Source: Mycolicibacterium nivoides (lineage in GTDB: Bacteria > Actinomycetota > Actinomycetes > Mycobacteriales > Mycobacteriaceae). Taken from it: a stretch of 64,000 bases of DNA. The notes beneath the pieces are model-generated. The model worked only from the letters and a program-made list of their open reading frames with translations, was not told where the DNA came from and did no database searches. The stretch covers positions 6,276,503 to 6,340,502 of the forward strand of contig NZ_CP034072.1 in the NCBI RefSeq assembly GCF_003855255.1, in the 5' to 3' direction. Below are positions 44,138 to 53,732 of the stretch, in pieces. Within the stretch, counting starts at the first letter, position 1. Every line of letters starts with the position of its first letter. A program made the translations under genes and the position numbers.

Positions 44138-44201
44138 GCTGGAATGCCACGGTAATGCCATAACGTTGCCGTGCGTGGTTGCCGACCCGAGAGGATGCGT
44201 A

Positions 44202-44591
44202 ATGGTTGCAGTGCCCGATGGCTACGAGGATCTGTTGACGCGGCCGTTGTTCGGCCATCTGGCCACCACCCGACCCGACGGCACCGTGCAGGTGAATCCG
44301 ATGTGGTTCGAGTGGGACGGCACGCATCTGCGGTTCACCCACACCACCAAGCGCCAGAAGTACCGCAACGTGACGGCGCACCCCGAGGTGGCGATGTCGA
44401 TCCACGATCCGGACAACCCGTACCGCTACCTGGAGGTGCGCGGCGTGGTGGATGAGATCGTGCCGGATCCCACCGCTGCGTTCTTCCTGTCGCTCAACGA
44501 CCGCTACAGCGGATCGCTGAACGAGGTACCGGCGGACGCCCCTGACCGGGTGATCCTGGCGGTGCGCCCGACGCTGTTCAGCAAGCACTAG
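44202..44591 (+). CDS. PPOX-class F420-dependent oxidoreductase family protein
   Basis: Split beta-barrel flavin/F420-binding protein of 129 residues. [20 protein letters not shown] (about 14-33) is the typical PPOX start, then [20 protein letters not shown], where basic residues contact the cofactor phosphate, then [13 protein letters not shown]. Such mycobacterial proteins bind F420 or FMN and reduce biliverdin, menaquinone or unknown substrates. ATG 44202 follows GAGAGG. The 5' part of the open frame overlaps the MFS gene on the other strand and was left out. Confidence 0.88.
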   Translation: MVAVPDGYEDLLTRPLFGHLATTRPDGTVQVNPMWFEWDGTHLRFTHTTKRQKYRNVTAHPEVAMSIHDPDNPYRYLEVRGVVDEIVPDPTAAFFLSLNDRYSGSLNEVPADAPDRVILAVRPTLFSKH

Positions 44592-44650
44592 TACTCGCCC
44601 ACCGGCTCCGGCCGCCACTGCGTTACGAACGCGGGCGCACAATCGATTCT

Positions 44651-44950
44651 GTGATTGTCGCGTTCAGCATCAGCCCGACGGGCGGGGATGAAACCGGAAG
44701 TGTCAGCGCCGCGGTGGCCGAAGCGGTGCGGGTGGTGCGGGCTTCGGGCCTGCCCAACGAGACCAACGCCATGTTCACCAACATCGAGGGTGAATGGGAC
44801 GAGGTGATGGCCGTGGTGAAGCAGGCCGTGGAGGTTGTGTCGGCGGTGTCCCCGAGGGTCAGCCTGGTGTTGAAGGCCGACATCCGTCCGGGCTATACCG
44901 GGCAGCTCACCGCGAAGGTCGAGCGGATCGAGCAGGCGCTGAGCGACTAG
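44651..44950 (+). CDS. Thiamine-binding protein (MTH1187/YqgV family)
   Basis: Small ferredoxin-like-fold protein of 99 residues of the thiamine-binding/DUF77 family. It begins [20 protein letters not shown], the usual family opening, with [20 protein letters not shown] in the middle and [16 protein letters not shown] at the ligand region. It starts at GTG 44651. Family members bind thiamine-like ligands; a physiological role here is not known. It overlaps the convergent ricR gene by 4 bp at its 3' end and follows the PPOX-type gene by 59 bp, possibly in one transcript. Confidence 0.85.
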   Translation: MIVAFSISPTGGDETGSVSAAVAEAVRVVRASGLPNETNAMFTNIEGEWDEVMAVVKQAVEVVSAVSPRVSLVLKADIRPGYTGQLTAKVERIEQALSD

Positions 44951-45252
44951 GAGCGGACCAGGCGGGCGATGGCGGCTGACGCTTCGGCCAGCTTGGCCTC
45001 GGCCTGATCCCCGCCTTCGGAGACGGCCTGCGTCACACAATGTCCCAGGTGTTCGTCGAGCAGGCCGAGCGCCACGGACTGCAGCGCACTGTTGACGGCG
45101 CTGATCTGGGTCAGGACGTCGATGCAGTACTTGTCCTCTTCGATCATCTTGGCGATGCCCCGGACCTGACCCTCGATCCGGCGCAGCCGTTTGGCGTAGT
45201 TCTCCTTCTGCGCCGAGTAGCCATGTGCACCCGAGTTTTCAGCCACGTCCAT
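44947..45252 (-). CDS. ricR: Copper-sensing repressor RicR (CsoR family)
   Basis: Four-helix copper-binding repressor of 101 residues, nearly the same as Rv0190. Cu(I) ligands are C43, H68 and C72, with the exact spacing of CsoR (25 and 4). [20 protein letters not shown] is the DNA-binding helix region. ATG 45252 gives [12 protein letters not shown]; an in-frame start at 45288 would cross the operator and is rejected. When Cu(I) binds, RicR leaves DNA and derepresses copper-defence genes. A perfect RicR box lies 17 bp upstream, so it is autoregulated. Confidence 0.95.
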   Translation of the reverse strand: MDVAENSGAHGYSAQKENYAKRLRRIEGQVRGIAKMIEEDKYCIDVLTQISAVNSALQSVALGLLDEHLGHCVTQAVSEGGDQAEAKLAEASAAIARLVRS

Positions 45253-45268
45253 GGCTCTAGTATACGGG

Positions 45269-45283
45269 TACCCCACCGGGGTA
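45269..45283. promoter_or_regulatory. RicR box, ricR autoregulation
   Basis: TACCCCACCGGGGTA, 6-bp perfect arms. It fits the TACCC-N5-GGGTA pattern of RicR sites. It lies 17 bp upstream of ricR and 26 bp upstream of the divergent proline-rich membrane gene, so it could control both. Confidence 0.85.
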
Positions 45284-45308
45284 TGCATATCTAATTTGGC
45301 CGGGCGAA

Positions 45309-45809
45309 ATGGTGCGACCGGGCCGCCACTGGGGCCGATACGCTCGACGCGATGTCACAGCCCCCCCCTGGCCCGGTCCGTACGGTGAGCCGCCGGTCTA
45401 CCCGCCGCCGGGCTGGCCCGTGCAACCACAACCCCAGCCGCTGCCTGCGGGCAAGCGGTCTGCCCTCGGCACCACGGTCACGGTGATCAGCGTCGTCCTC
45501 ACGATCGCGCTGTGGATTGCGGCCGTGCTAGGCGCCGCCGCTGCCGCGTGGCTGTCGCTGTTCTTCGGGATGTCGACCGACACCTGCCACGCGACCTGCG
45601 GACCGACCCCGTATGACGACCGGGTCTATCCGACGACGTTCGGCTGGATCGGCGGCGGGTTGGGCGCCGGGCTCGTCGGGAGCATCGTCATGGTGTTCTT
45701 CACGCGCCGCTGGCTGTGGGTGTGGCCCGTGCTGTCGATCGTGTGCACCGTCGTGGGGTTCCTCAGTGGGCTAGACCTCACCATCAAGTCCACGGAGTGG
45801 ACCGGCTGA
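45309..45809 (+). CDS. Proline-rich small membrane protein; start region disturbed by a C8 tract
   Basis: Protein of 166 residues as read from ATG 45309. A Pro-rich cytoplasmic stretch (YPPPGWPVQPQPQPLP) is followed by three to four helices (VISVVLTIALWIAAVLGAAA; IGGGLGAGLVGSIVMVFF; VWPVLSIVCTVVGFL) and a CHATC segment in the first loop. The natural-looking start, ATG 45352 (MSQPPP...), is one base out of frame because of a run of eight C at 45361-45368; with nine C it would read MSQPPPWPGPYGEPP. So either ATG 45309 is used or the tract is variable, or there is a sequencing error. Next to ricR, it may be copper-controlled. Confidence 0.6.
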   Translation: MVRPGRHWGRYARRDVTAPPWPGPYGEPPVYPPPGWPVQPQPQPLPAGKRSALGTTVTVISVVLTIALWIAAVLGAAAAAWLSLFFGMSTDTCHATCGPTPYDDRVYPTTFGWIGGGLGAGLVGSIVMVFFTRRWLWVWPVLSIVCTVVGFLSGLDLTIKSTEWTG

Positions 45810-45842
45810 CCTGCGCGGCGAGCCCGCCCCCCATTCGAGGTA

Positions 45843-45857
45843 TACCCCCCTTGGGTA
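45843..45857. promoter_or_regulatory. RicR-like box upstream of ilvD
   Basis: TACCCCCCTTGGGTA keeps TACCC-N5-GGGTA. It is 48 bp upstream of the ilvD ATG, where it could overlap the promoter. It sits within 600 bp of ricR. Confidence 0.6.
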
Positions 45858-45905
45858 TGAGAAAGAATTTGGGCGGCTAACTAACCGAGGGGCATACTTA
45901 CCTGC

Positions 45906-47606
45906 ATGTCTGCCGATCAGCCCGATATCAAGCCCCGCAGCCGCGACGTCACCGACGGCCTGGAGAAGACCGCAGCCCGCGGAATGCTCCGCGCGGTAGG
46001 GATGGGTGACGACGACTGGGTCAAGCCGCAGATCGGCGTCGGGTCGTCGTGGAACGAGATCACCCCGTGCAACATGTCGCTGCAGCGGCTCGCCAAAGAC
46101 GTCAAGAACGGTGTGCACGAGGCCGGCGGGTACCCGCTGGAGTTCGGCACCATCTCGGTGTCCGACGGCATCTCGATGGGCCACGAAGGCATGCACTTCT
46201 CGCTGGTCTCCCGCGAGGTGATCGCCGACAGCGTCGAGACCGTGGTGCAGGCCGAGCGCCTGGACGGCACCGTGCTGCTGGCCGGTTGCGACAAGTCGAT
46301 CCCGGGCATGCTCATGGCGGCTGCCCGGCTGGACCTGGCGAGCGTCTTCTTCTACAACGGCTCGATCATGCCGGGCATCGCCAAGCTCACCGACGGCACC
46401 GAGAAGGAAGTCACGATCATCGACGCCTTCGAGGCGGTCGGGGCGTGCGTGCGCGGGCTGATGTCGCGGGAGGACGTCGACATCATCGAGCGCGCGATCT
46501 GTCCGGGCGAGGGCGCCTGCGGCGGCATGTACACCGCCAACACCATGGCGTCGGCTGCCGAGGCGCTGGGCATGTCGCTGCCGGGCAGCGCGTCGCCGGT
46601 GGCCGTGGACAAGCGGCGCGGCGAATACGCCCGCAAGTCCGGCGAGGCGGTCGTCGAGATGCTGCGCCGCGGCATCACCGCGCGCGACATCCTCACCAAG
46701 GAAGCCTTCGAGAACGCCATCGCCGTCGTGATGGCGTTCGGCGGGTCCACCAACGCGGTGCTGCACCTGCTGGCGATCGCCCGCGAGGCCGAGGTCGAGC
46801 TGACGCTGGCCGACTTCACCCGCATCGGGGCCAAGGTCCCGCACCTGGCCGACGTCAAGCCTTTCGGCCGCCACGTGATGAAGGATGTCGACGAGATCGG
46901 CGGTGTGCCGGTGGTGATGCGTGCCCTGCTGGACGCCGGTCTGCTGCATGGTGATTGCCTGACCGTCACCGGTAAGACCATGGCCGAGAACCTCGCTCAC
47001 ATCGCGCCGCCCGACCCGGACGGCAAGGTGCTGCGGGCGATGAACAACCCTATCCATCCGACCGGCGGCATCACGATCCTGCACGGCACATTGGCTCCCG
47101 AGGGTGCCGTGGTGAAGTCGGCGGGCTTCGAATCCGACGTGTTCGAGGGCACCGCAAGGGTTTTCGAGCGTGAGCGGGCCGCCCTGGATGCACTGGAGGA
47201 CGGCACCATCACCCACGGCGACGTCGTGGTCATCCGTTACGAGGGGCCCAAGGGTGGCCCGGGCATGCGCGAGATGCTGGCCATCACCGGCGCCATCAAG
47301 GGTGCCGGGCTGGGCAAGGACGTCCTGCTGATGACGGACGGCCGGTTCTCCGGCGGGACGACAGGTCTGTGTGTCGGGCACATCGCCCCGGAGGCCGTGG
47401 ACGGGGGACCGATCGCGTTCGTGCGCGACGGTGACCGGATCCGCCTCGACGTGGCGAACGGAACGCTGGACGTCCTCGTCGACGAGGCCGAGTTCGAGGC
47501 CCGGAAAGTCGGTTTCGAACCACTGCCCCCGCGTTACAAGACCGGCGTGCTGGCCAAGTACACCAAGCTGGTCCAGTCCGCCGCCGTCGGCGCTGTCTGC
47601 AACTAG
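45906..47606 (+). CDS. ilvD: Dihydroxy-acid dehydratase
   Basis: Fe-S enzyme (EC 4.2.1.9) of branched-chain amino-acid and pantothenate synthesis, 566 residues, as Rv0189c. Cluster ligands are C55 (TPCNMSLQ), C128 ([10 protein letters not shown]) and C205 ([12 protein letters not shown]). The C-terminal domain shows [20 protein letters not shown]. The protein starts [20 protein letters not shown] at ATG 45906. Upstream lies a copper-type box; since IlvD-type clusters are prime targets of copper and oxidant damage, copper-linked control would make sense but is inference. A terminator hairpin follows 20 bp after the stop. Confidence 0.97.
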   Translation: MSADQPDIKPRSRDVTDGLEKTAARGMLRAVGMGDDDWVKPQIGVGSSWNEITPCNMSLQRLAKDVKNGVHEAGGYPLEFGTISVSDGISMGHEGMHFSLVSREVIADSVETVVQAERLDGTVLLAGCDKSIPGMLMAAARLDLASVFFYNGSIMPGIAKLTDGTEKEVTIIDAFEAVGACVRGLMSREDVDIIERAICPGEGACGGMYTANTMASAAEALGMSLPGSASPVAVDKRRGEYARKSGEAVVEMLRRGITARDILTKEAFENAIAVVMAFGGSTNAVLHLLAIAREAEVELTLADFTRIGAKVPHLADVKPFGRHVMKDVDEIGGVPVVMRALLDAGLLHGDCLTVTGKTMAENLAHIAPPDPDGKVLRAMNNPIHPTGGITILHGTLAPEGAVVKSAGFESDVFEGTARVFERERAALDALEDGTITHGDVVVIRYEGPKGGPGMREMLAITGAIKGAGLGKDVLLMTDGRFSGGTTGLCVGHIAPEAVDGGPIAFVRDGDRIRLDVANGTLDVLVDEAEFEARKVGFEPLPPRYKTGVLAKYTKLVQSAAVGAVCN

Positions 47607-47625
47607 GAGAACAGGCCGGTAGAGT

Positions 47626-47655
47626 GACGTCGGGCGTGCAGGAACGCCCGACGTC
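47626..47655. terminator. Terminator after ilvD
   Basis: Perfect 12-bp stem (GACGTCGGGCGT and complement) with a 6-nt loop, 20 bp past the ilvD stop. No clear T-run. Confidence 0.8.
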
Positions 47656-47752
47656 CGCTCGAAGGGGCCAAGCCTCCCTGCACACTGAGTTGCCTTGTGA
47701 CCGACCTCTTCTCAGCCCGATTGCGGACACGGGCGTGTGAGAGGAGGCCGTC

Positions 47753-48922
47753 ATGGCCAGCCGTCTGCCGACCAACCCTTCGATCGACCATCTGCGTGCG
47801 GAAGCCCGCAAGCTGCAGCGCGCCGATCGCACCCCACTGCATCAAGCCCAGTTCGCCGTCGCCCGCGACTACGGTTTCAGCAGCTGGCCCAGGCTCGTGC
47901 ACTACCTCCGCGACGCGGCCGAGCTCAGCGTCGATCCCGGCGCGCTCGACGAGGACGCCCTGGATGCCGCGGACCGGTTCTGCTCGTGGGCATCGTTGCG
48001 CTACAACGAAACCGATGCACCGCCGCGCTGGGACGCCGCCGCAACCCTGCTCACCGCCGAACCCGACGTGGTCGACCGGCACATCTGGGCCGCCGCGTCG
48101 GCCGCGGACCCTGCGGCGCTGGCCCGTCATCTGACGAGCCGGCCGGCACTGGCGAACACCGGTGGCGGGCCGTTCGGCTGGGTTCCGCTGATGTACCTGT
48201 GCTATTCGCGAGTTCCATTGGGCCACAGCTCCGAGGAGGTCCTCGCGGCGACGAACCTGCTGCTCGACGCCGGCGCCGACCCGAATGCCGGCTACCTCTG
48301 GTGCGGGCTGTCGACGCCCTTCACGGTGCTGACCGGGGTCTTCGGCGAAGGTGAACAGGGCCCGCGGCGTCAGCCCCGGCATCCGTTCGCACCCGAACTG
48401 GCCTCATTGCTGTTGACGAGAGGCGCGCATCCGGCCGACCAGCAGACGCTGTACAACCGGATGTTTCGCGCGGACGATTCACACCTGGAGCTGCTGTTCG
48501 AGCACGGCCTGGCCGACGCCGGGCCGAGCCCGTGGGAGCTGCGCCTCGGTGAGGCGATGGAATCCCGCGACGAGATGTGGCGGCGCCAGGTCGACTGGGC
48601 TGCCGAGCACGGCTTCACCGGTCGGCTCGATCTGCTTGCCCGGCACGGAATCGACGTAGCCGGAGTGGATGTGGTCGCTCCGGTGTTCCCGGACGACCCG
48701 AACGCGCTGGACGACGAGGGCGCCACGGCCCTGCACCAGGCAGCCTGGGCCGGTGACCACGAGCTGATCCGGCGTCTCCTCGACGCCGGGGCCGACACGA
48801 CCATGACCGACCGACGCTTCGGCTCGACTCCTCTGGCCTGGGCCGAGCACGCCTACCAGACCGAGGCTGCGGACCTGCTGCGCCGCCACGTCATACGGCC
48901 CCCTTCGGGCCGCGACGGATGA
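47753..48922 (+). CDS. Ankyrin-repeat protein
   Basis: Soluble protein of 389 residues. The N-terminal 50 residues (PSIDHLRAEARKLQRADR, then FSSWPRLVHYL) form a motif often seen ahead of ankyrin repeats in actinobacteria. At least two ankyrin units are recognisable: LLLDAGADPNAGY near residue 170 and GATALHQAAWAGDHELIRRL followed by LDAGADTTMTD near residue 330-360. ATG 47753 has a full AGGAGG site. Its last 32 bp overlap the 3' end of the convergent LuxR-type gene. Probably a protein-binding scaffold; partner unknown. Confidence 0.85.
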   Translation: MASRLPTNPSIDHLRAEARKLQRADRTPLHQAQFAVARDYGFSSWPRLVHYLRDAAELSVDPGALDEDALDAADRFCSWASLRYNETDAPPRWDAAATLLTAEPDVVDRHIWAAASAADPAALARHLTSRPALANTGGGPFGWVPLMYLCYSRVPLGHSSEEVLAATNLLLDAGADPNAGYLWCGLSTPFTVLTGVFGEGEQGPRRQPRHPFAPELASLLLTRGAHPADQQTLYNRMFRADDSHLELLFEHGLADAGPSPWELRLGEAMESRDEMWRRQVDWAAEHGFTGRLDLLARHGIDVAGVDVVAPVFPDDPNALDDEGATALHQAAWAGDHELIRRLLDAGADTTMTDRRFGSTPLAWAEHAYQTEAADLLRRHVIRPPSGRDG

Positions 48923-51500
48923 TGGCGGCGAGCTGCTCGCGTGAGCTCGCGCCCACCCGCTGACAGGCCCGGTAGAGGTGCCCTTCGACGCTGCGCACCG
49001 ACATCACCAGCCGCTCGGCGATCTGCTTGTTGCTCAGGCCCGCGACGACCAGTTCGACGATCTCGCGCTGCCTGCCGGTCAGCGGCTGACCGGCCGGGTT
49101 ACGCATCGCCGGGGTACACAGCCCGCCGCATTCGTCGGCATTCTCCTGGGCGACGGCAGCCGCATAGGCACTGCGTTTGCCCTGACCATGGCGACCGAAC
49201 GCGACCGCGGCCTGCGCGGTGGCGTCGATGGCCGTGGCCCGGTCACCGATGGCACGGTAACCGTCTGCGGCGGCGAGCAATCCGGCGCCGTCGTCGGCCG
49301 CCAGCGCCTCGATGTGGCGGGCGACCGTCTCGGCCAGCGGCAGTTTCAGCGTGTCCGCGAGTTCCCGTGCGCGCGCAGCCCCGGCGGTGTCACCCCACTG
49401 TGCGGCCGTCTGCAGACACAGCAGTTCGTGCGTCGGCTGTTCACGCCGCGCCGCATCCCGGCCCGCTTCGCGCACCACGTCGATGGCGTCGGTCAGCGAG
49501 CCACCGGCAGCCAGCGTCCACCCGGTGGCCACCGCCATCGCGGTACCCATGAACACGTAGTCCTCGGGCACCGGCTGCCCGACCCCGGCCAGAGCTTCGG
49601 TTGCCGCGGCCGCGTGGCCGAGCTTGGCGTACGTCTCGGCCAGCGCGAAGCAGCTGGCCATACGCAAACCGGTTGTTATCTCATGTGTTTCGGCACCGGC
49701 ATAGGCCTCATGCAAGTGTTTGACGGCAGCAGCCAGATCGGCCCGGACCAGTTCGGCGTGGCCGAGTAGATGAGCGAGGTTGGCGTACACCAGACCAGGG
49801 ACGTCGCGCGCCGACTCGTCCAACCGGGCCGCCATCGCCGTCACATCATCGATGCGGCCGGTCAGCCGGCAGGCGCGGCCGTGAACGGCGCCGAACCAGA
49901 ATCTCGTGGGCGAGGACTCGAAAGATGTGTTGGCCCTTTCGATGGCCTGCTCGGCGACGGTGTTGATGTCATCGACGTGCCCCAGTGCACCGAAGGCCAT
50001 CATCAACGCGATCGAGGCCATCATCGCGTGGAAATCGGGCAACCCACCGGAATCCAGGGCGGTCCTGGCTTTCTCCTCGGCACTCGCACAGTGGCCGAGT
50101 ACCGCGTCGACACAGGCCTGGATGGCCAGGCGCTCCATCCGCTGTTCATCGGATTCCGCTGCGCCGGAGAGCTTTTCCAAGATCATGCGGGCATCGATCG
50201 GTCTGCTGAGCATCCAGGCCAGGTTGGCCGCCCGAACGGTCGCCCAATGGTGGCTGTCCGGCGCACCGTCGGCGCTGATCTCCCGCAAGACGACCTCGGC
50301 CTCGTCGCCCCGGCTCAGCAGGAGCAGGGTCATGGCCCGCATCGGTGCCGCCTCCGGTGCACCGCATTCCCCTGCGGCAGCGGCGAATCGGTTCGCGGCG
50401 TCGGGATCGAGCAGGACCGCGGCGCACCGCGCCGCCGTCAGATACAGCTCCGGATCCGGAGGCAGGTCGGAGTGCAGCGCCAGCAGCGCCCGGCGCACCG
50501 TCGCGCGCATGTCCCCGTCGGGCTCGGACGCCAGCCGCCGCGCGAGCCTTCCACGGATTCTCGACAGGTGCATCTCACCGGCGGTGGCCCTGCGCAATTC
50601 GCCGTACAGCGGATGCGCAAGGGTGGCCACCAGACCACGTCCGGCACGCTCGACCGTGACCAGATGCATCTGCTCGGCGGCCTCCAGATCGGCCTGGTCC
50701 ACCAGGTCGACCAGGACGTCGACGCTCAGCGGCTCGCACTGCGAGAGCGTGTCCAGCACCAGCGCCATACCGGGTTCGAGTTCGCCCAGCCGCCGCCCGA
50801 CCATATCGGTGATGCTCTGCGATACGGCCACATCGCCGTCCCACATCCACACCCCGGCGGATTTGTGCATCCGCCCGGCGGCGATCTGGTCCTTCACCAA
50901 CTGCAGCAGGTACAGCGCGTTGCCTCCGGTGAGTTTCCAGAACCGGCGTGTGCTGCGGCTGTCGACGGGGCCGGCGACCGCCGATTCGATCAGGGTGGCG
51001 GCCGCGGTGGCGGACAGCGGCTCCAGGTCGATCCGGTCGAGCAGGCTGTCCTTCCACAGGGCGGTCACCGCGTCGGGCTCCGGGCCGCCGGAACGCGCGG
51101 TGACGACTAGACGCACCCCCTGCGTCTGCGCCAACTGGTGTACGACGTGCGCGGACAGCGGGTCGAGCAGGTGGGCGTCGTCGATGCCGATGACGACCTT
51201 GCCCATGCGCTGCTGGGCGACGAAGGAATCGATCACGCGCCGCACATCCGGCAGCGGATCGCACATGCCCTGGCTGATCGACCCGGTGAACGCTCCGAGG
51301 GGAATGGCGCGTGCGGATTCGGTTCCGACGAACCAATTGGTCCGGTGCCCGGACGACGCGGCATGGCTGAGGGCCTCCCGGGCCAACCGGGTCTTGCCGA
51401 CGCCGGCACTGCCGACGATCACCACACCGTGATGGGTTCCCGGCCCACCAAGGGAGCGACGGATCACCGCCAGTTCGTCTTCCCGCCCCGCCAGCTTCAT
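48891..51500 (-). CDS. LuxR-family transcriptional regulator with AAA ATPase domain (LAL/MalT-like)
   Basis: Large regulator of 869 residues. The N-terminal STAND-type ATPase has Walker A G30-SAGVGKT37 and Walker B VVIGIDDAHLLD at about 105. A long TPR-like helical region (about 340-790) follows, and a C-terminal LuxR helix-turn-helix: LTGRQREIVELVVAGLSNKQ then IAERLVMSVRSVEGHLYRAC. This is the LAL architecture, typically an inducer-responsive activator in actinobacteria. It is separated by 186 bp without a gene from the SPW-repeat gene. Target genes and inducer are not evident; the convergent ankyrin gene overlaps it by 32 bp. Confidence 0.92.
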   Translation of the reverse strand: MKLAGREDELAVIRRSLGGPGTHHGVVIVGSAGVGKTRLAREALSHAASSGHRTNWFVGTESARAIPLGAFTGSISQGMCDPLPDVRRVIDSFVAQQRMGKVVIGIDDAHLLDPLSAHVVHQLAQTQGVRLVVTARSGGPEPDAVTALWKDSLLDRIDLEPLSATAAATLIESAVAGPVDSRSTRRFWKLTGGNALYLLQLVKDQIAAGRMHKSAGVWMWDGDVAVSQSITDMVGRRLGELEPGMALVLDTLSQCEPLSVDVLVDLVDQADLEAAEQMHLVTVERAGRGLVATLAHPLYGELRRATAGEMHLSRIRGRLARRLASEPDGDMRATVRRALLALHSDLPPDPELYLTAARCAAVLLDPDAANRFAAAAGECGAPEAAPMRAMTLLLLSRGDEAEVVLREISADGAPDSHHWATVRAANLAWMLSRPIDARMILEKLSGAAESDEQRMERLAIQACVDAVLGHCASAEEKARTALDSGGLPDFHAMMASIALMMAFGALGHVDDINTVAEQAIERANTSFESSPTRFWFGAVHGRACRLTGRIDDVTAMAARLDESARDVPGLVYANLAHLLGHAELVRADLAAAVKHLHEAYAGAETHEITTGLRMASCFALAETYAKLGHAAAATEALAGVGQPVPEDYVFMGTAMAVATGWTLAAGGSLTDAIDVVREAGRDAARREQPTHELLCLQTAAQWGDTAGAARARELADTLKLPLAETVARHIEALAADDGAGLLAAADGYRAIGDRATAIDATAQAAVAFGRHGQGKRSAYAAAVAQENADECGGLCTPAMRNPAGQPLTGRQREIVELVVAGLSNKQIAERLVMSVRSVEGHLYRACQRVGASSREQLAAIIRRGPKGAV

Positions 51501-51686
51501 CTCAGCAGTTCGTACCCGCCATCGCCGTCATGGAAGTCCTGCGATTGCCCAGGATATGGTGCAGAACCCGCACCGGGGCGCAAATTGACGCATCGTTCGA
51601 TACGAGGGTCGGCCCTGGCACGCAGACTCCCCTCCCAGCCGGGGTCCGGCTGGCCTACCAGCTGCGCCTACCGGCCCTTCGGCCTG

Positions 51687-52127
51687 CTAGGCGTGCCGCG
51701 CTTCAGAATTGCGCACCCGCATTCCGAAGTACATCGCGTTGAAACCCAGCACCATCACGAGCGCACCGCTGATCACGTGCGACCAGATCATGCCTGCGGT
51801 CGGTCCACTGACGAACACCCACGGCGAGATGATCAGCCACACACCGAAGATCGGCAGTGTCCAGGTCATGCCGTGCGCGCGGTCCAGCGCGAAGCTGAAA
51901 CACATTGACAGGAACGCGATCGCCCCTCCGACGATCAGATCGTTGACCGTCAGCCTGTTGAAGGCGTCGAAGCCGACGATCCAGGGTGACAGCGCGACAT
52001 ACATCGCCGTCAGCAACGTCAGGCCGAAGGTGACCTGCGCGGCCATCGACTCTGCGACACGGTCATAGCCCGCCCGTAGGGCCATGATGTCCGGGTGTAG
52101 GTCGATTGATGAATGGACTGTACTCAT
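51687..52127 (-). CDS. SPW-repeat membrane protein
   Basis: Integral membrane protein of 146 residues with two SPW units, each a helix pair with the tripeptide: VALSPWIVGFDAFNRL and LIISPWVFVSGPTAG. Four helices are predicted, with a short N-terminal tail (STVHSSIDLHPDIMAL). ATG 52127 follows AAGGAC. SPW proteins occur widely in soil bacteria and their role is not known. Divergent from the HTTM-like gene across 136 bp. Confidence 0.88.
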   Translation of the reverse strand: MSTVHSSIDLHPDIMALRAGYDRVAESMAAQVTFGLTLLTAMYVALSPWIVGFDAFNRLTVNDLIVGGAIAFLSMCFSFALDRAHGMTWTLPIFGVWLIISPWVFVSGPTAGMIWSHVISGALVMVLGFNAMYFGMRVRNSEARHA

Positions 52128-52263
52128 TTCTTGTCCTTTCCGTTACACGGCAAGGCGTTTGGGCCCTACCGCACCCATCCATCGCCTTTCAGATTACGCC
52201 GTAATCGGCCTGGTGGCGGCGGCTGCCGACCGCCCCGGACGGCCGGCAAGTACAGTCTTCTCA

Positions 52264-53718
52264 ATGCGCTGGCGCAGCAACGCCCGAACGGACGACCCCA
52301 CCGGCGCGCGGCAGCAACTCGGCTGGTTCGCAACGCTGTTCGCGATGGCGTTGGTCTTCCACTACTCCGACAGCCAGCCGCTTGCGGTGGTGCCGGCGTT
52401 GCTGGCCGGACTGCCCGCCCTGCTGTTTCCCGGCTCGGTGGCCGCCGCCGCCCTGGCCGTCGCGGCCGGCGCCACGGTGGCCGTTCTGAACCTGCCCGCG
52501 GCGTCGAACCATCTGGTGCTGAGCCTGCTGGTCGCCGTCGCCCTCGGCACCGCCGCCTTGTGGGCCCTGGCCGTCCGGAACCGGCCGGGGGTGCCGGACA
52601 GTTTCGTCCAGCGCTGGCTGGATGCCGCGCGCAGCCCGGTCGGTTTCGTGTTGCTGGTGGTCTACCTGTTCACGGTGTTCGACAAGTTGAACACCGCCTA
52701 CCTCGCCCCGGAAACCTCCTGCGGCAGCGACTTGTTCGGTCAGCTCATCTGGCTCAACGGTTTCGACGAGGTGGTACCGGGCCCTGCCGTCGGACAGTTC
52801 GTCGCCATCGTCGCGGTGGTTATCGAGGCCGCCATTCTCGCGTTGCTGGCGGTGCCGCGGCTGCGCTTCTGGGGCGTGCTTCTCGGTGTGGGGTTCCATT
52901 CGATCCTGGCGTTGGCCTCGTTCTACGACTTCGCCACCGTCGTCTTCGCGGTGTACGTGCTGTTGGTCCCGACCGAGGTGTTCGCGACCCTGGCACCCCG
53001 AACCACCGCGCTGCGCCGGGTGGCGCTCACGGGTTTCGCGGCCCATGTGCTGCTGAGCGTGGTGTCGAGTTCGGCCGATTCGCCGGCCAGCCCGATCGGC
53101 CTGCCGTGGCACACCCTGCTCGTACTCACGTGGGCCGTGGCCGTGATCCCGTTCATGGTCGCGCTGCTGCGTGGCTACCGCGCCGCGGAGTCGGCCGGCG
53201 TCCGCGCCCCGAACTGGCACCTGCGCCCCCTGGTGCTGCTCGTCGCGCCGCTGCTGGCACTCGCCAACGGGGTCACGCCCTACGTGGGGCTCAAGACCGT
53301 CGCGAACTTCTCGATGTTCAGCAACCTGCACACCGAGGAGGGCACAACCAACCACCTGCTTCCCGGCGTCACCGCCTTGGAGCTGGCGGATTACCCACGC
53401 GACACCGTCACCGTGGTCGGACTGGAGTTGCCCGAGCAACCGGGCGACATGGCCGCCCTCAGCCGGCAGACCCGCTGGATGAACGAAGATCCTCCGGTCC
53501 GCATCCCCTGGCTCGAGCTGCGGCGCACCGTGCTGCTCTGGAAGGACGCGGGAATCACCGGCGTCCGTATCGCCTACCTGCACAGCGGGCCGCCGCAGGT
53601 GGTGAACGACGCGACGAACGACCCGGTCCTCGCGGCGCCGCTGCCGTGGTGGCAACGCCATCTGCTCGCCTTCCGCGCCGTCGACTCCGGTTCGGGCGCC
53701 GACATCTGCCGCTGGTGA
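52264..53718 (+). CDS. HTTM-like polytopic membrane protein
   Basis: Membrane protein of 484 residues from ATG 52264 (MRWRSNARTDD). About nine to ten helices are followed by a C-terminal soluble part of about 130 residues. The segment LKTVANFSMFSNLHTEEGTT with NHLLPG resembles the HTTM domain of vitamin-K-dependent gamma-carboxylase-like bacterial proteins. An upstream open frame exists but overlaps the divergent SPW gene and was not used. It precedes the nitronate monooxygenase by 14 bp, so they probably share a transcript. Catalytic function cannot be assigned. Confidence 0.75.
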   Translation: MRWRSNARTDDPTGARQQLGWFATLFAMALVFHYSDSQPLAVVPALLAGLPALLFPGSVAAAALAVAAGATVAVLNLPAASNHLVLSLLVAVALGTAALWALAVRNRPGVPDSFVQRWLDAARSPVGFVLLVVYLFTVFDKLNTAYLAPETSCGSDLFGQLIWLNGFDEVVPGPAVGQFVAIVAVVIEAAILALLAVPRLRFWGVLLGVGFHSILALASFYDFATVVFAVYVLLVPTEVFATLAPRTTALRRVALTGFAAHVLLSVVSSSADSPASPIGLPWHTLLVLTWAVAVIPFMVALLRGYRAAESAGVRAPNWHLRPLVLLVAPLLALANGVTPYVGLKTVANFSMFSNLHTEEGTTNHLLPGVTALELADYPRDTVTVVGLELPEQPGDMAALSRQTRWMNEDPPVRIPWLELRRTVLLWKDAGITGVRIAYLHSGPPQVVNDATNDPVLAAPLPWWQRHLLAFRAVDSGSGADICRW

Positions 53719-53732
53719 CGCAGAATCGCGGA

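Noticed and set aside
50146..51336. Several plus- and minus-strand frames within the LuxR-type gene
   Set aside because: Out-of-frame shadows; the 869-residue frame with Walker A and LuxR HTH explains the region.
52113..53732. Long in-frame extension upstream of the nitronate monooxygenase
   Set aside because: It is a shadow of the HTTM-like gene in another frame, rich in Arg/Gly, without domain motifs; the real start is ATG 53733.
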